Source: Nannochloris sp. 'desiccata'
Taxonomy: Eukaryota > Chlorophyta > Trebouxiophyceae > Chlorellales > Chlorellaceae
NCBI GenBank assembly: GCA_019044685.2
Contig: JAGTXX020000010.1
Span: 620,001-684,000 of the forward strand
Direction of reading: 5' to 3'
DNA: 64,000 bases
The notes below the pieces were generated by a model, which saw only the letters and a program-made list of their open reading frames with translations, was not told where the DNA came from and did not search any database. The stretch's first letter is position 1. The number at the start of each line of letters is the position of its first letter. Below, piece after piece: positions 12,342 through 22,700 of this stretch. The position numbers and the translations under genes were made by a program.

Positions 12342-14234
12342 TTAAGTCATCGCTGTTTTGCCTTGAGGCTCCACCAACGCAGCAGCATCGACTACAGGAG
12401 ACCCTTCTTCAGATCCACTATTATAATCGCCTTTCTTCCCGTCATTGCCGTTGAAGGAAGGCATCTTAAGACCATCTCCGGCAGCGGTTTCACTGGGGTG
12501 AGTCAATCCAGCGACAACATCAGCAGAGTAGAGATCAGGATGAGTTGCAGGAGCTACCAGTCCAGGGACACTGAGCTGTTTCTTATTCATTTTTTTGAGA
12601 CCAAAGTTCAGTCCAATGCACAACAGAATGCTGCCAAGAGACACGCCGAGAGGAACTAAGAAGAATTGCCAGGCATAGCCATTGCCAATCCAGGTATAGA
12701 ACATGGCATCGTCAAAGTTGCCGGCACGGTATTCCTTTCCAGTAAAATCAACAAAATCAGACGGGAATGTTTTGTTATAATAGTTCACTCCATAGATCGA
12801 GACACAGAGGATGGGGAACAGGGCAGAGAACAAGAAAGAACCGCCTCCAAAGGTGCTATGCAAGGAGTCGAATAAGCCAGCCAAAACTGCCAACACCACG
12901 CAGCACGCCAACATGTTTGCGATAAGGAAGAGCTGCAAGACAGAAACTTTCAAAAATCCAGGGACACCGCATTGACTCACTCCATCTATTGTACTGAAAC
13001 ATCCATTCAAAGCAATAGCTACAATCATTAGAACAATATTCAAGAGCAACACCAACAATCTGGTCATATTAAGGTTCCATTTCTTATAAAGAGGGGTGAT
13101 ATACGATGTTAACGCTGCTGCCATACCATTTTGAATTGAATCCACGGCACCTTCATTCATCACAGCAGCGCAGACAACGCAGATTGCGCCAATCCAGTTG
13201 GCTACAGTGGGGATGGAAGGAACTTGACCACGACCAAGCACTTGGAAGAGATACAAATTAGGGTCGGTATCAAAAGTAAGTAATCCCGCCCAGGCAGCTA
13301 ATAAACCGCATAAACCAGCGAAAAAGACGACTAATATCACCGCAATAGCACCTAAAATAGCACCTTTGTGTAAAGCGTGCTTATCTTTCGATGCCCAAGC
13401 GCGTTGCCACATCGCTTCAGAAAAGACGGTGGCAGAAAACAAGGATGCAGGCATCACAAAAATAGAGGAGTAGCCATAAATAGGGCAAGGAATAGGGGTC
13501 TCAGGGTTTGCTGCGTTAAATTCATCGAATTGACTGCATTGGGGGGTTCCAGAGATGCAGTAGGCATCTTCAGGGGAGCAGGGCATAGGGGTTGGCAGGC
13601 TGTCCGGACGGAAAGTTGCCGCCATGTAGATTGCCAAGATGCCAAAGAATAAAAGAGAGCTAACACCTTGCACTTGATCGGTATAGATAGATACTAAAAG
13701 ACCACCATATGCGGTATAGACAGAGGTTAAGATACCGATAAGAATAATCATCGGGTAAGGGACAGAGCCAACAAAGGATTTGAAGATTGAACCAATTGTG
13801 CTGTACTCGGCCAACAAGGCGATGGACATGTTGAACAAGATTATGAGGACAACGAGAGTTTTTGCAACAAAACCGAAGCGCCATCCCATGTAATCAGTAA
13901 GAGATAAGACGTGGGGTACTTTGGTACGGATCTTCTCACCAGCAAAGGCAATCATGATGAAGGGCAAGCCAGAGGAGAGAGAGTAAAAGACGAGGCCGAG
14001 CATGCCAGCGTAAGCAGCGTAGGAAGCAGGGGAAGCGATAACCCAGGCTCCTACCGCACCAGCATAGAAAGACCATGCAATATAGAGGTAGCCAACGGAT
14101 TTGCGGGCAGTGATAAAGCTCTCAGTGTCTGTAATTTGCTTCCGCTTGTAGTAGCCGCAGGCCATGGCAAAGATGAAAACGCCAACGACCATGGGCACAC
14201 TAAGGCCATAGGAGAGGGCCAGGTAGTCTACCAT
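12342..14234 (-). CDS. Sodium:solute symporter (SSS family) transporter
   Basis: This is an intronless 630-residue polytopic membrane protein. The chosen start is ATG GTA GAC at 14234. The open frame continues upstream, but its first upstream start is non-ATG and a CGCAG acceptor-like site suggests an intron in the 5' UTR. The N-terminal half has the SSS core, including a Gly/Ala/Ser-rich TM2 (GAVGAWVIASPASYAAYAG) and TM segments ending near AYGGLLVSIYTDQVQG, a hallmark of sodium-coupled symporters. A Cys-rich extracellular loop (about residues 215-250) is followed by FSEAMWQRAWASKD. The cytosolic tail from about residue 570 is polar. Relatives carry urea, proline or other small solutes, and the sequence does not settle the substrate. 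A urea (DUR3-like) role is possible but unproven. Confidence 0.85.
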   Translation of the reverse strand: MVDYLALSYGLSVPMVVGVFIFAMACGYYKRKQITDTESFITARKSVGYLYIAWSFYAGAVGAWVIASPASYAAYAGMLGLVFYSLSSGLPFIMIAFAGEKIRTKVPHVLSLTDYMGWRFGFVAKTLVVLIILFNMSIALLAEYSTIGSIFKSFVGSVPYPMIILIGILTSVYTAYGGLLVSIYTDQVQGVSSLLFFGILAIYMAATFRPDSLPTPMPCSPEDAYCISGTPQCSQFDEFNAANPETPIPCPIYGYSSIFVMPASLFSATVFSEAMWQRAWASKDKHALHKGAILGAIAVILVVFFAGLCGLLAAWAGLLTFDTDPNLYLFQVLGRGQVPSIPTVANWIGAICVVCAAVMNEGAVDSIQNGMAAALTSYITPLYKKWNLNMTRLLVLLLNIVLMIVAIALNGCFSTIDGVSQCGVPGFLKVSVLQLFLIANMLACCVVLAVLAGLFDSLHSTFGGGSFLFSALFPILCVSIYGVNYYNKTFPSDFVDFTGKEYRAGNFDDAMFYTWIGNGYAWQFFLVPLGVSLGSILLCIGLNFGLKKMNKKQLSVPGLVAPATHPDLYSADVVAGLTHPSETAAGDGLKMPSFNGNDGKKGDYNSGSEEGSPVVDAAALVEPQGKTAMT

Positions 14235-14894
14235 GACAACTGAATTTAGATAGAGAAACCCAGAAAGCCTGCGATTGGGAGAAGAGCAGGAAAAAAAAAA
14301 AGCAGTGAGAAACATCTGGGATGAAATTATTCCAAAGTGGGAGGCAAAATTCTGACTCAAAAGGCAAAATCAGTGGATAGTTTGTGGATATCAAGTGATT
14401 TCAAATATGTCCCAGCCCATGCATGCTGGTTTCTGTAGATTTGCAGCAGCCGCAACTTTGGCCATCTTGAATGTCCTTTGAAGCACGCAATATACCACCG
14501 TATTCTCACCTTTACAGAAATTCACCTTTGCGTAGCGATTCTATACTTCTAGTAGATCAAGATTATGAATGACACAGCATCGAGGTGTCCTATCAACTAC
14601 TTGGGCTGCGTTCTCATATTGTAATTTTGTCACATTTAAGTATCTGGCGCAGCACACAGCACGGGGTGCACACATGAATAAAGCTTGGTGTGATCACAAT
14701 TGCGAATAAAGCAGCAAATCTCGAATCGAGTCCTCAAACGAAGGAATCAGACACAAAGGAGTATAATATATGCTAGCTAGGCGGGTGCATAAGAAAAAGA
14801 AATGAAAAAAAAGTCTAAATCATCAAGAAAGTGAGAAGTTCACAAGGCGGGAAAACCAAATAACAGAGTTACGTACTTTCTATTTTCATCCTAT
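14235..14894. other. Intergenic region, SSS transporter promoter side
   Basis: About 660 bp lie between the symporter start and the 3' end of the UXS gene. They probably contain the symporter 5' UTR (with a possible intron ending near 14270), its promoter, and the UXS 3' UTR. No gene or repeat is recognised. Confidence 0.5.
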
Positions 14895-16237
14895 CTAGTT
14901 TGTCATTTTCTCCGCACTATTAGGAGCAGACTTGGCTTTCAATTCCTTCTCAAGCTCTTCACTCAGCTGCAACCTTTTCTTAAAATCCTCAATCATGGGC
15001 TTCAATCCTTCACGAAGCACTACTTTCGGTTCCCATCCTAAAAGTGTTTTGGCCTTTGTGATATCAGGACGACGACGAGAAGGATCATCTACAGTATTAT
15101 CCACGAAAGAAATCTCCACATCAGGGTTGACCATCTCTCGAACAATCTCTGCCAGCTCAATCATAGTGAACTCCCCTGGGTTGCCTACGTTGAACGGTCC
15201 AATGTGCTCGTCGTTGTCCATGACTGCCACCATACCTCTGATAAGATCTCCGACGTATTGGAAAGAGCGAGTTTGTTTACCATCACCAAAAATAGTGAGA
15301 GATTCGTTGCGGAGTGCTTGCGCGACAAAATTGGAGACCACACGGCCATCATCAAGAGCCATGCGGGGGCCATAGGTATTAAAGATGCGGACGATGCGGA
15401 CTTCTTGGTCATGTTCGCGGTGATAATCCATGGTTAAACACTCTGCAGCACGTTTTCCTTCATCATAGCATGATCTTTCACCGATAGGATTGACGTTGCC
15501 CCAGTAGTCTTCGGTCTGAGGGTGCTGTAAAGGATCACCATAAACCTCGGAGGTGGAAGAGATTAAGAAGCGGGCTTTGCAACGTTTGGCAAGTCCGAGC
15601 ATGTTGAGAGTACCGAGGAAACCAGTTTTGATGGTTTTGATAGGGTTGTATTTGTAATGGACAGGAGAAGCAGGGCATGCCAAGTGGTAGACTTGATCAA
15701 TTTCCAAAAGGATGGGCTCGACGACATCATGGCGGATGAGCTCAAAATTGGTTTTATCCAAAAGATGAGCGATGTTATCTTTGCTTCCAGTGAAAAAGTT
15801 ATCAAGGCAGATAACGTGATCGCCACGGTGGACGAGGTACTCGCACAAGTGGCTCCCTACAAAACCTGCTCCGCCGGTAACCAGAACACGGTTGCGCTCC
15901 ATGCGAGGCTTTGCCTTGACCGCAGGGCGGTCGTTAGATAAATCCGTGACATCGCTCTGTAAAGTGATTGGATGAGGAGAAGTGTTGAAGTTATATAAAA
16001 CGTAAAACATGTCGTTACGATTACCGAATTTGGTGATCAGCTGCCTTGGATCCAATGCAGTGATCGAGAAACGCCATGCATTTGTTGATCATAGTGTAGT
16101 ATATCCCAAGATAGGGACAGACTATAAAAGAAATTGTTTGCCGTCGCTATGCAAAATTACAAATATGCAACCGCCAAAAAACATGCGCTAAGCCTCACCT
16201 TGCGTTTTGTGAGCGGGACAGGAGGTTGATATGACAT
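14895..16237 (-). CDS. UXS: UDP-glucuronate decarboxylase (UDP-xylose synthase)
   Basis: The enzyme converts UDP-glucuronate to UDP-xylose for cell-wall and glycoprotein glycans. Two exons are predicted: 16237-16199 (a 13-residue start) and 15956-14895, with donor AAG|GTGAGG and acceptor TTTACAG in phase 0, total 366 aa. The NAD-binding motif [12 protein letters not shown] is followed by the short-chain dehydrogenase catalytic set, with Ser/Thr in [11 protein letters not shown] and YxxxK in [11 protein letters not shown]. The UXS-specific arginine-rich segment IFNTYGPRM and the RPDITKAK motif are also present. There is no signal anchor, so this resembles the soluble cytosolic UXS class. A single-exon model starting at ATG 16010 is possible but gives an N-terminus that is less like the family. 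Confidence 0.93.
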
Positions 16238-16697
16238 ATTGACTTTGCACACTAGGGTCCTTCCACTGCGTAAACCTACTAGTTGCACTTTACTGCTAAA
16301 GGAATAAAATGCCACAATCTTTGCGATAGCAGTTAGTCGAATTGAAGACAGAGTACGCACAGGTAAGCAAATAAAAGACCTTGGAAAGTCACAAAGTTTA
16401 GATTTTTATTGCTTGATTTGTCGTTGAAGCGTTTTAATTGCCGTCGTCCCTCATTCTGAAAAAACTCTTTGAGCGCAGAATTCTTCGAAGCTCAGCTACA
16501 AGCTGCAAGAAGGTCTTCTGAAGCTGTCCACTACCAATCAAGTACGAGCTGTTCTACCTCATTGCCTACTCAATCACTGCTAGGAGGTGTCTTTAGAGAA
16601 CGTTATAATGTACAACATTACACAGAACTTCAATAAAAAATGCAAGGAAAATAATTAAAGTCACCGCAAGCGGCAAACGGCCTCTCAGATAAAAAAA
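16238..16697. other. Intergenic region
   Basis: About 460 bp upstream of UXS and downstream of the FAM210-like gene. It presumably contains the UXS promoter. Nothing else is recognised. Confidence 0.5.
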
Positions 16698-17350
16698 TCA
16701 TCGTCCTTTCTTCTCATTTCTAGCACTATCCATGGCTTCATTACCACTAAAATGCTCTTTGGCTAGCTGTACTATGACAACAGATGCCCACAGTTTAAAT
16801 ACAAACGTAGCAGGTTTTGCCGCCGCTCGAAAGCACAGGGATTCCGCTAGAGAAGTTGTCAGCCGTGCAGCATCTATTTTAGGTAGGAATTTAGATTGAT
16901 TTAACCATGACATTTTTCTAACGATATTATTAGCTCGGATCATCGCTGAGTTGTAGGCTTGCTGCATTCTAATTTGGGTGCTGTTTTGTAGTTTTCCGGC
17001 AAGACGGCGAGACGGCTGAATCTTATAGCAAATCTGCAATTGATTTAAGATTAGAAGGTGAAATCAAACGGGAATCAATCAGAGGTGTATGGTCCTTTAT
17101 TTGAATTTCTAGAATTGCAGGATATTTTGGCTATTATCCTGACCAAGATTAAAGCAAGATCAAAAATCAAGATCAATAGAAAACTTACAGCCCACGCAGT
17201 GGATGCCATGATCATCCCAAGTACCTCATGGACAATGATTGCAGCAGGTAGATCTGCTGGCCCAAGTCCACGTTCCTCAAAATACGCCCCAAATTTTTGG
17301 ATTGCACGCTCAATTGGACTGGGTTTTTGATCTTGCAACGTTGCTCCCAT
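16698..17350 (-). CDS. FAM210/DUF1279-like small organellar membrane protein
   Basis: Two exons are predicted, 17350-17189 and 17033-16698, with donor GCT|GTAAGT and acceptor TTGCAG in phase 0, total 165 aa. Residues 1-30 are amphipathic (ERAIQKFGAYFEERG). A hydrophobic segment around 35-55 (AAIIVHEVLGMIMASTAWAI) follows, then a basic central stretch, and a second hydrophobic helix near 130-145 (ATFVFKLWASVVIV). This two-helix layout, with a Lys/Thr-containing second helix, resembles the DUF1279 domain of FAM210 proteins of mitochondria and plastids. The match is by eye only, and a different small membrane-protein family is possible. The intron model is strong because both halves are in phase. 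Confidence 0.6.
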
Positions 17351-17611
17351 TTTTACCCTATTTATTTCTTTAATTTTGTTGTGGAGAGTTATACCGGTCA
17401 ATCAATCAAGCTACAAAAATCAAAGAAGAATCTAAAACATTTCAACAATTATAGAGATTTACAAAAGAAAAATACCCCCCCAGGCTGGCAGCGGGACGCT
17501 CCCCGCCACACAACAACAACACAAAATGCAATTTCCCTCGCTCGCCCATCATACCTGATGGATTGTGCAACACGAGTTGAGATCTAGGTTTAACAACACA
17601 AATAATTCAAC

Positions 17612-19354
17612 TTAGTTACGATACACATAGGCTCTTCCACTACCTGTTCCAGCTGCCACAGCAGGCAACGTAGGATGCACACACACCCTCGGGGCAATCG
17701 CAGTAGTCAACTCCCGATTATATAACTGTCCCTCTTTTTTCCCACTCTCAGCATTGAAAATCTCGATGGGATGCGTCATGCTACCGACAAGGATACCGTC
17801 ACCCTTTGGCGCCCAGACTGCTCGCATCGGTAAGATCCATCTGCCCGTCTGGTTATTATGTTTAATACTCAAAATTTGAGTCAAATCTTTCTTCCCGTCC
17901 CATATGCGCACAGTGTCATCGAAACTTGTACTGACAACTCTTTGAGACCCATCGGGCGCCAAATACGCAGCTTGGCAGGTCTTCATATGCTGTGCGGTAG
18001 AGACCGCTTTGACTTTACTGCCCATTTTACGGATATCCCATAATCTCACACGGGCGTCTGTAGCACTGGTGACCATATTAAAGCCTCCATAGGGGTCTAA
18101 ATGCACAGTATTGACCTTTTTATCGTGTAAAACATCGATAGAATGCACTTTCTTTTTAGAGCGTAAATCGATTATATCCATGCCACCGTCTTTATCGCCA
18201 ATATACGCAGTATGACCATCAGAGGTGATGTCAAAACAGCTGTATTCCATCTCTTTATCAGCCCAAGCAAGATCAAACACGCCACGTTGGATGTCTAAAC
18301 AGCGGATGGTGCCGTCATAGGAGCAAGAATAGAGAGACGGCAGAGAGCTACTTCCGGCCCATTTAAGGCCGGATATGTACTCGTACTGAATACCAAAGAA
18401 AGTCAATACCCCATCAAAAGCTTCACTATCATCAGTACCCTCTTCTACATCTTCCTCCTCCTTTTCTTCTCCTTCTTCTTTAATTTTCTTTTCATTTTTG
18501 TCCAGTGCCACTGCTCCTGGAGCGGGGGAAGGAGAACTTACTTTCTTTTGCTTCTTTGATTCAGGCTCGGACACCACCAATGCATCAGCATGCTCTTTAG
18601 CATTAAAATCAACGTTCCATAAACCCAGACCACCACGTTTATCAGCTGCTGCCAGCACCAGACGATCATTGACAGGCATGAAAGACATGTGTGTGATCGC
18701 TTGCTTTGTCATCTTGGCAATCTCTGTGTCACTTAATTTCAATTTTAAAATCCCGCTCATACTAGGAAGAGAAGTGATTGCAGTGGTAGAAGCAGTAGTA
18801 GCCTTGTTAGCCTTGCCCTTGGTTTGATTCCTTCTCGCTGCGGCCGTAGTTGCTGCTACAGCCTTATTAGATTCAGAGGAAGAAAGGACGTTTGCGGTAT
18901 TTGCCAAAGTCTTAAGGAATGCTTGATCATCAGCAGGGTTTGCAGCCAAGCTCTGTGCAGGAAGTTCTTGTTCCTCAGGATGCCGACTTTTTGGTGCAGC
19001 TGCAGGCTGGTTAGAAAACTTATTATAGTAATTGCTAGCAGCACCGTTTATATCACGACTTGACTTTCTGTCGACCAGGACAACAGCACCACTGCGACGT
19101 TCGGAATCGATTTCAATGCCATCAGCTTCCTCACCCAAGATACGGGAAGAGCGTCGTGGGTTGGCACCTGCGGAAAGACGCTGGCGTTTGGCTGTGAGGC
19201 CACGGTGCTTTAAGGTTGCTTTGATGACTGGCTGCGGCAGGGGAGCGACATTGGCAGCCAAGGTAACAAGGTCAAGCTGGCGCATACGCTCCTGGTTTTG
19301 GCGAATACGTTCTAAACGCTCTTGCTCATAGGCAGTGAGAGCCTCAGCGTCCAT
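17612..19354 (-). CDS. WDR76: WDR76/CMR1 family WD40 protein
   Basis: This is an intronless 580-aa frame from ATG 19354. The N-terminus has the family signature: a Tyr-Glu-rich helix (AYEQERLERIRQNQERMRQL) followed by a basic, disordered region with a nuclear-type RRNQTKGKANK patch. Residues from about 200 form a seven-blade WD40 propeller with an acidic Glu/Asp insert (about 285-310). The blade with VRLWDIRKMGSK and SFDDTVRIWDGKKD matches the DDB2/WDR76/CMR1 group. Family members bind damaged DNA or chromatin and associate with quality-control sites and CUL4-type ligases. It is divergently paired, 379 bp apart, with the SNF2-RING gene, also a likely genome-maintenance factor. Confidence 0.88.
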   Translation of the reverse strand: MDAEALTAYEQERLERIRQNQERMRQLDLVTLAANVAPLPQPVIKATLKHRGLTAKRQRLSAGANPRRSSRILGEEADGIEIDSERRSGAVVLVDRKSSRDINGAASNYYNKFSNQPAAAPKSRHPEEQELPAQSLAANPADDQAFLKTLANTANVLSSSESNKAVAATTAAARRNQTKGKANKATTASTTAITSLPSMSGILKLKLSDTEIAKMTKQAITHMSFMPVNDRLVLAAADKRGGLGLWNVDFNAKEHADALVVSEPESKKQKKVSSPSPAPGAVALDKNEKKIKEEGEEKEEEDVEEGTDDSEAFDGVLTFFGIQYEYISGLKWAGSSSLPSLYSCSYDGTIRCLDIQRGVFDLAWADKEMEYSCFDITSDGHTAYIGDKDGGMDIIDLRSKKKVHSIDVLHDKKVNTVHLDPYGGFNMVTSATDARVRLWDIRKMGSKVKAVSTAQHMKTCQAAYLAPDGSQRVVSTSFDDTVRIWDGKKDLTQILSIKHNNQTGRWILPMRAVWAPKGDGILVGSMTHPIEIFNAESGKKEGQLYNRELTTAIAPRVCVHPTLPAVAAGTGSGRAYVYRN

Positions 19355-19733
19355 GACTTTTAGATTTTAGGTGGGTAGCAGCAAGGGTCAGAAAAAACAA
19401 GATGCGAGTAGGCGGGAAAGGCCTGCAGGGTGGGTACACGACAAGTAGGCGCCTCCTAACATTAAATTTTAACGAAAAAATGAATGATGGACGCTGCTAT
19501 GTTGGGCGTTAGCACTTGAAATTGATGTGGATTTGAGAGCCTCTCGGGGTCTGAAAATTAAATTAATTCAAAATTCGAAGCACAGCAGGACTTTAAAAGA
19601 GAAGTCGGGCGAGTTCTGCAGCATTTTTATTAATAATAAGCTTTGTAAGCTAAACCTAACTAGTAACACTGTTCAGTAAGTAAGGAGGCAGGCCATTCTG
19701 GGCCTACCTTTACGTGCTTTTTAAAGCGATCAA
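19355..19733. promoter_or_regulatory. Putative bidirectional promoter, WDR76 / SNF2-RING
   Basis: A 379-bp AT-rich interval separates two divergent start codons. Both genes should be transcribed from it. No specific binding site is assigned. Confidence 0.45.
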
Positions 19734-22700
19734 ATGCCGACAGACGAGGAGGTCATCGACCTGACCTTTTCTGCAGATGAAGGTGATGATGAACCCGATT
19801 CTAGGCGTAAGAGAACGCGCTATGATGCCGACGACGAGGTTGTTATCGTGGAAGGCGATGAAATTGCTGTTCCCAAACCCAACGAGCCTAAACCTGCCAA
19901 CGAAGTTGGCGACGATGAAGTTATGCTTGTTTCAACCAACGGAGGAGAGGTATGTGTTCAAAAATAAGGCAACAATGGAAGAGCAGCAGAGCAGTGCACG
20001 CTATATTCAAATTCATGGGCCCATAATTATCAGCCTAATTTGAAATTTCACCGAATTCTCTGCACCAATAATTCTTTGCCCGCCTTTGCAGCACTATTCT
20101 GACCTTGTTATTCATTTTTCTTTTGCAGGACTGGACTTCTCTCCCCCATACTCGCGATCTCTGCCGACAGTGCCCGTTCAAGGTCGGCATGAACTCCAGC
20201 AACGCAAAATATTGTGACCGCTGCTTCTGCTACATCTGCGATTGCCCTGCATCAGAGTGCAAAGAATGGGGTTCAGGCAATGCTCGTACCCATCACTGCA
20301 ACGCTACTTCCAAGAGCCCTAACTATCGCACTCAACGGCAAGAACGCTTGAAGAAATACAGAGCTGACGGGGCCAGGCCACATAGTGCTCCTACTGGAGG
20401 TGTCGTCTCAATTCTGCCTGCTGCTACTGATACTGTTGCAGCCCTTGTGGAATCTACATTGGAAAGGAGAATTCTTCCTCTTGCTCCAACTGTATCAGCA
20501 GGTACTGACAGCCCACCTCTCTCTGATGATGATGAAAGTGAGGCCTGCAACTGTCTCAATTGTCGGCGCCGCCGTTTCCATGGCATGATCAGCATGGGAG
20601 ATTATCTCGATCACCATCACCTTGATTGTGACGGTGACGAGTTTGGCATGGACCAGTTAAGCAGATCGATGCTAGCTGCCGCTCGATGGAACAACAATAA
20701 ACCTGAACCTCTTAAACCAAATTCATGCAATCTCAAAGAAATGCCAGACCCGTTACTCGACCCAACAATGATTGAGCTGGCTCGCCTTAGCTTTGATGTT
20801 GAAACGATTCGTGACCACAAAATTTCAGATATCGCCCGTCGGTTAGTCCCTCATGGCTTCTACAAGCCAACAGCAAATGGTGTCTCGATTACAATGGGTG
20901 AGAAATTAACCATTCGTTCGATGCTAGAACAGCAGTATATAAACGGGCGCTGGGTTCAAGCTCCGATCAAAGTAAACCCGTCTCATTTGACGCCCTCCCC
21001 TTCAGAGCCTTCTCCCACCCGTGTGATCCCTATTCAAGTTCATTTCTGGGATGGTAGGGCACTTCCTACAGTCTACGGAGTGACTATTACCCCTGGAAGT
21101 AAAGTAAAACAGATGATGGACACACTGAGGGCAATGCTGAATTTACATTCATCAGTTGCCATGCACCTGCAGCATGAATTTAGGGATGAAAGTGCTTTTG
21201 CTATTAAAATGGACGATCTTATTACAGATCAATGGTTGTCTAGAAACATGTTGGCCAAAGATGGTACTAGGTTTGATGTATTCTGCCTGCCAAAGCTTGC
21301 TCCAGCCACCAGAAAAAGAGTGGAGCAGCAACAACGCTCTACTGCTGCCAAGATCACTCTGCTTGCTCCGGAGGTTTACTGCAACCCTGGAACTGATGTT
21401 ACAGGGTCTATGAAGTTGTTTGTTCCTATGAGTGACGAACACCAAGGTGGTGGTAATGTTGCCAAGGCAGCGGTGGCTCGCAATGTGATTGCTGCTCTTC
21501 GTCAGTATCGTTTAAACCCTGACGATCACTACGAGACCACAAGCCTTGCTTCTTCTATTAAAATTTCTTGGGGATTTCAAGATCATTATCATTGTCCTGT
21601 GTTTGAAACGGAGAACTATACCTCGGCGACTTTATTTAGTCGTCCCTTTTCAGGAAAATTAAAAGCCATCAGCCTCAGGGCGTCTTTCACAGCGGAGGTT
21701 ATGGAAGCGTCCTTTTTACCCGATATATGGAACATTCTACCCATTGTAGAACCTACAGCAGTCCCTTCTGCTGTCAATCCTACACGGAATTACCTTAAAG
21801 CTCTTGATAAAGTGCGTGTAGCGAACGTTGAGGAGCGTAGGATGCCGGAATTGGTACTCAGGGAACTCGATCACGCCAGTGAAATGAAGGACATAAGTAC
21901 TATGCCAGCTAATTTTACTTCTCCACTTGAGATAGGCTCTGCTGCTCTTGTTCGGTACAAAGCACAGCTTACGCCCCTTGTGGAAGAGACTGGAAAAGGA
22001 AGAGAAAAGAAGAAAACGATCAACGAGAAGAAGGGAATTTTGAAAATTCGTGTGTTTGTCTTTAGAATGCCTGGCAGAAATCGCGTTGGCTTTTTTGATC
22101 AAGGCAGTGAATGGAGTGGTGCATCTGCGCCAAGTGGACGCAATCGCCGTCTGCAACGTAATATCACATTACACAAGCTCAAGCTTACGTTATCGCTCCA
22201 CTTGCAGCATAATTCTCACTTTATTGCTTTGGAGAGTCACCGCAAGCACTGGGCGGAAAAGGATACCGAATTATCTGCTCGACGTAGTATTACAGGCTTA
22301 ATGGAAGCTATGGAACGTCCTGAAGCTCCTGCTGCTGTCCAACCAAATGGTCTTACCGTTACTTTACGCCCTTATCAATTGCAAAGCTTAAAGTTCATGT
22401 GGGATGCTGAGATGGTTGATGGTGGTTTCCGCCGCCACTTATGGGTTCCAGCCTCTGCTGTCGACGGCACTCCTTTTTGGTACAGCCCTTTGTTAGGCAG
22501 AGTCGCTTCTGCAGTACCTGAACAACCTTCTGGCGGCTTTTGCTGTGAAGAAATGGGTCTAGGAAAGACTGTAGAAGTTTTGGCACTGTGCTTAGCAAAT
22601 CCCGCCCCTGCTTTGCCTCGCCCGGGCACTGTTCTTCCTAATAGAAAACTCCATTCTAAGGCTACGTTAGTCGTATGTGCTGTTTCACTTGTAGGTCAAT

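Noticed and set aside
15956..16055. Single-exon start of the UXS gene upstream of 15956
   Set aside because: The longest frame begins at a non-ATG codon, while a well-formed 13-codon first exon with GT/AG signals joins in phase at 15956.
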